Below are positions 4,383 through 5,073 of a stretch of DNA of 5,073 bases, piece by piece. The notes under the pieces were generated by a model, which worked only from the letters and a program-made list of their open reading frames with translations, was not told the origin of the DNA and ran no database searches. Numbering within the stretch: position 1 is the first letter of the stretch; every line of letters starts with the position of its first letter. The position numbers and the translations under genes were made by a program. Source of the DNA: Candidatus Omnitrophota bacterium. Lineage in GTDB: Bacteria > Omnitrophota > Koll11 > Gorgyraeales > Gorgyraeaceae. The DNA is taken from NCBI GenBank assembly GCA_018818505.1, contig JAHIRR010000327.1:1-5073 (forward strand), read 5' to 3'.

Positions 4383-5000
4383 TCAACCCTGAGCTTGTCG
4401 AAGGGTCAAAACGTATCTTCCTATAGCCCTTTTCGCCTTTACCAGGGCCTTACTTCTGTGACTTATTTTGTTTTTCCTGCGTATGCCCATCTCTGCAAAT
4501 GTCTTTTTGTGCCCTTGAGGTATAAAAATAGGGTCGTATCCAAATCCAGCCTTGCCTCTCGGCTCAAATCCTATCTTGCCTCTACACTTACCTTCTACTA
4601 TGTCAACTACCTTACCTCTATCAGCAACAGCTATCACGCATCTAAAGCATGCCTTTCTCTTCGCAGCAGGCATATCCTTAAGTAACTTCAAGACCTTCTG
4701 ATTGTTACTGCTATACGTAGCGCCTTTACCTGAGAAACGCGCGGAATATACACCTGGCCTATTCCCAAGGGCCATGACCTCTAAGCCAGAATCATCCGCC
4801 ACTGCTAATTTTTTCAAATAACGTGAGACCTGAACTGCCTTTTTCTTTGCATTGGCTTCAAGAGTCTTGCCGTCCTCTATTACTTCTGGAACACCCCTAA
4901 AATCATTCAGAGATATAACCTTTATGCGCAGACCTTTCAGAAGCGCCTTTATTTCCCTGAGTTTATCCTGGTTCCTCGTGGCTACAACGAGCTCCATCAT
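4383..5000 (-). CDS. rdgB: XTP/dITP diphosphatase (non-canonical purine NTP pyrophosphatase)
   Basis: RdgB/HAM1-family enzyme, which hydrolyses ITP, dITP and XTP to the monophosphate and pyrophosphate and keeps deaminated purines out of nucleic acids; it acts in the cytoplasm. The 205 residues carry all the hallmarks: VVATRNQDKLREI (5-17, substrate-binding T/N/K), ADDSGLEVMALGNRPGVYSARF (68-89, metal and catalytic aspartates D69/D70), GFGYDPIFIP (152-161), TFAEM (167-171) and KNKISHRSKAL (176-186). Length is normal (about 195-205). The last residues, LRQAQG, are not family sequence: they are the translation of the 19-bp repeat at 4387-4405. The start is either of two adjacent ATGs (5000 or 4997). 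No clear SD is visible, and a short inverted repeat lies directly upstream. Confidence 0.95.
   Translation of the reverse strand: MMELVVATRNQDKLREIKALLKGLRIKVISLNDFRGVPEVIEDGKTLEANAKKKAVQVSRYLKKLAVADDSGLEVMALGNRPGVYSARFSGKGATYSSNNQKVLKLLKDMPAAKRKACFRCVIAVADRGKVVDIVEGKCRGKIGFEPRGKAGFGYDPIFIPQGHKKTFAEMGIRRKNKISHRSKALVKAKRAIGRYVLTLRQAQG
4387..4405. repeat. REP-like 19-bp repeat inside the rdgB 3' end
   Basis: CCCTGAGCTTGTCGAAGGG (minus strand CCCTTCGACAAGCTCAGGG) is an imperfect palindrome of a type I have seen scattered through many uncultured bacterial genomes. Here it encodes the last residues of RdgB, directly before the stop. Expanded or divergent relatives occur at 3485-3534 and 4025-4036 (CCTGAGCGAAGG). 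Confidence 0.75.
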
Positions 5001-5001
5001 A

Positions 5002-5073
5002 ATTAACTCGCTTCGCTCGTTAATACACAGATGATCACAGATTACGCCTTTAGAATACGTAATCGGTGAGTTA
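5002..5073. repeat. Palindromic element upstream of rdgB, cut by the window edge
   Basis: ATTAAC (5002-5007) pairs with GTTAAT (5019-5024) around TCGCTTCGCTC, an 11-mer that also occurs at 3498-3508 in the tRNA-Arg palindrome. GATTACG (5040-5046) pairs with CGTAATC (5058-5064). TAACTC (5004-5009) pairs with GAGTTA (5068-5073). GAATACGTAA (5053-5062) recurs inverted at 3966-3975 in the tRNA-Pro palindrome. This indicates a shared repeat family; the element continues beyond the window. It occupies the place where the rdgB promoter and SD should be. Confidence 0.55.

Noticed and set aside
3485..4405. Possible CRISPR array or new defence locus
   Set aside because: The repeats are palindromic, irregularly spaced and in gaps between tRNAs and housekeeping genes; there are no regular spacers and no cas-like or defence operon genes other than the truncated DUF1016 fragment.
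4329..5034. Plus-strand open frames at 4329-4685 and 4852-5034
   Set aside because: Both lie antisense to rdgB, which has all its family motifs; the products have no recognisable features.

Overview
The window looks like an accessory junction in an uncultured bacterial genome. Its four likely chromosomal protein genes and tRNAs all lie on the minus strand, and all three tRNAs have an encoded CCA. The gaps hold palindromes of the CCCTTCG...CTCAGGG type. The mix of an AsmA-like protein, a short YhbQ-type GIY-YIG protein, an IS256-family element and GC-rich intergenic palindromes reminds me of Candidatus Omnitrophota or a similar candidate phylum. That is a low-confidence impression, since no phylogenetic marker gene is present.

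Left third (1-2055), mobile and damaged DNA. A DUF1016/YhcG-type gene keeps only its N-terminal domain. Its 3' side is fused near 94/95 to what looks like the promoter, Shine-Dalgarno site and first seven codons of an unrelated plus-strand gene. Upstream of it, 12 codons plus a stop survive from another gene that ended one base before its ATG. Then comes a complete IS256-family insertion sequence (581-1977), with 15/16-matching terminal repeats and an apparently intact DDE transposase. No target duplication is visible, so the flanks have probably been rearranged.

Middle (2056-2607): the C-terminal part of a serine recombinase runs convergently into tRNA-His(GTG). Its last three codons and its stop are the antisense of the tRNA 3' end, which suggests an old integration at this tRNA.

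Right half (2616-5073), ordinary chromosome on the minus strand. In order of transcription it holds rdgB (XTP/dITP diphosphatase), tRNA-Pro(TGG), a GIY-YIG protein whose stop codon lies inside tRNA-Arg(TCT), tRNA-Arg, an AsmA-like membrane-anchored protein, and tRNA-His. The gaps are filled with elaborate palindromes. Two of them begin at, or overlap, the CCA ends of tRNA-Arg and tRNA-Pro. A third supplies the C-terminal tail and flanks the stop of rdgB. A fourth sits immediately upstream of the rdgB start.

I found no CRISPR array and no intact defence system. The most unusual signal is that all three tRNA 3' ends abut palindromic or recombinase-derived DNA.
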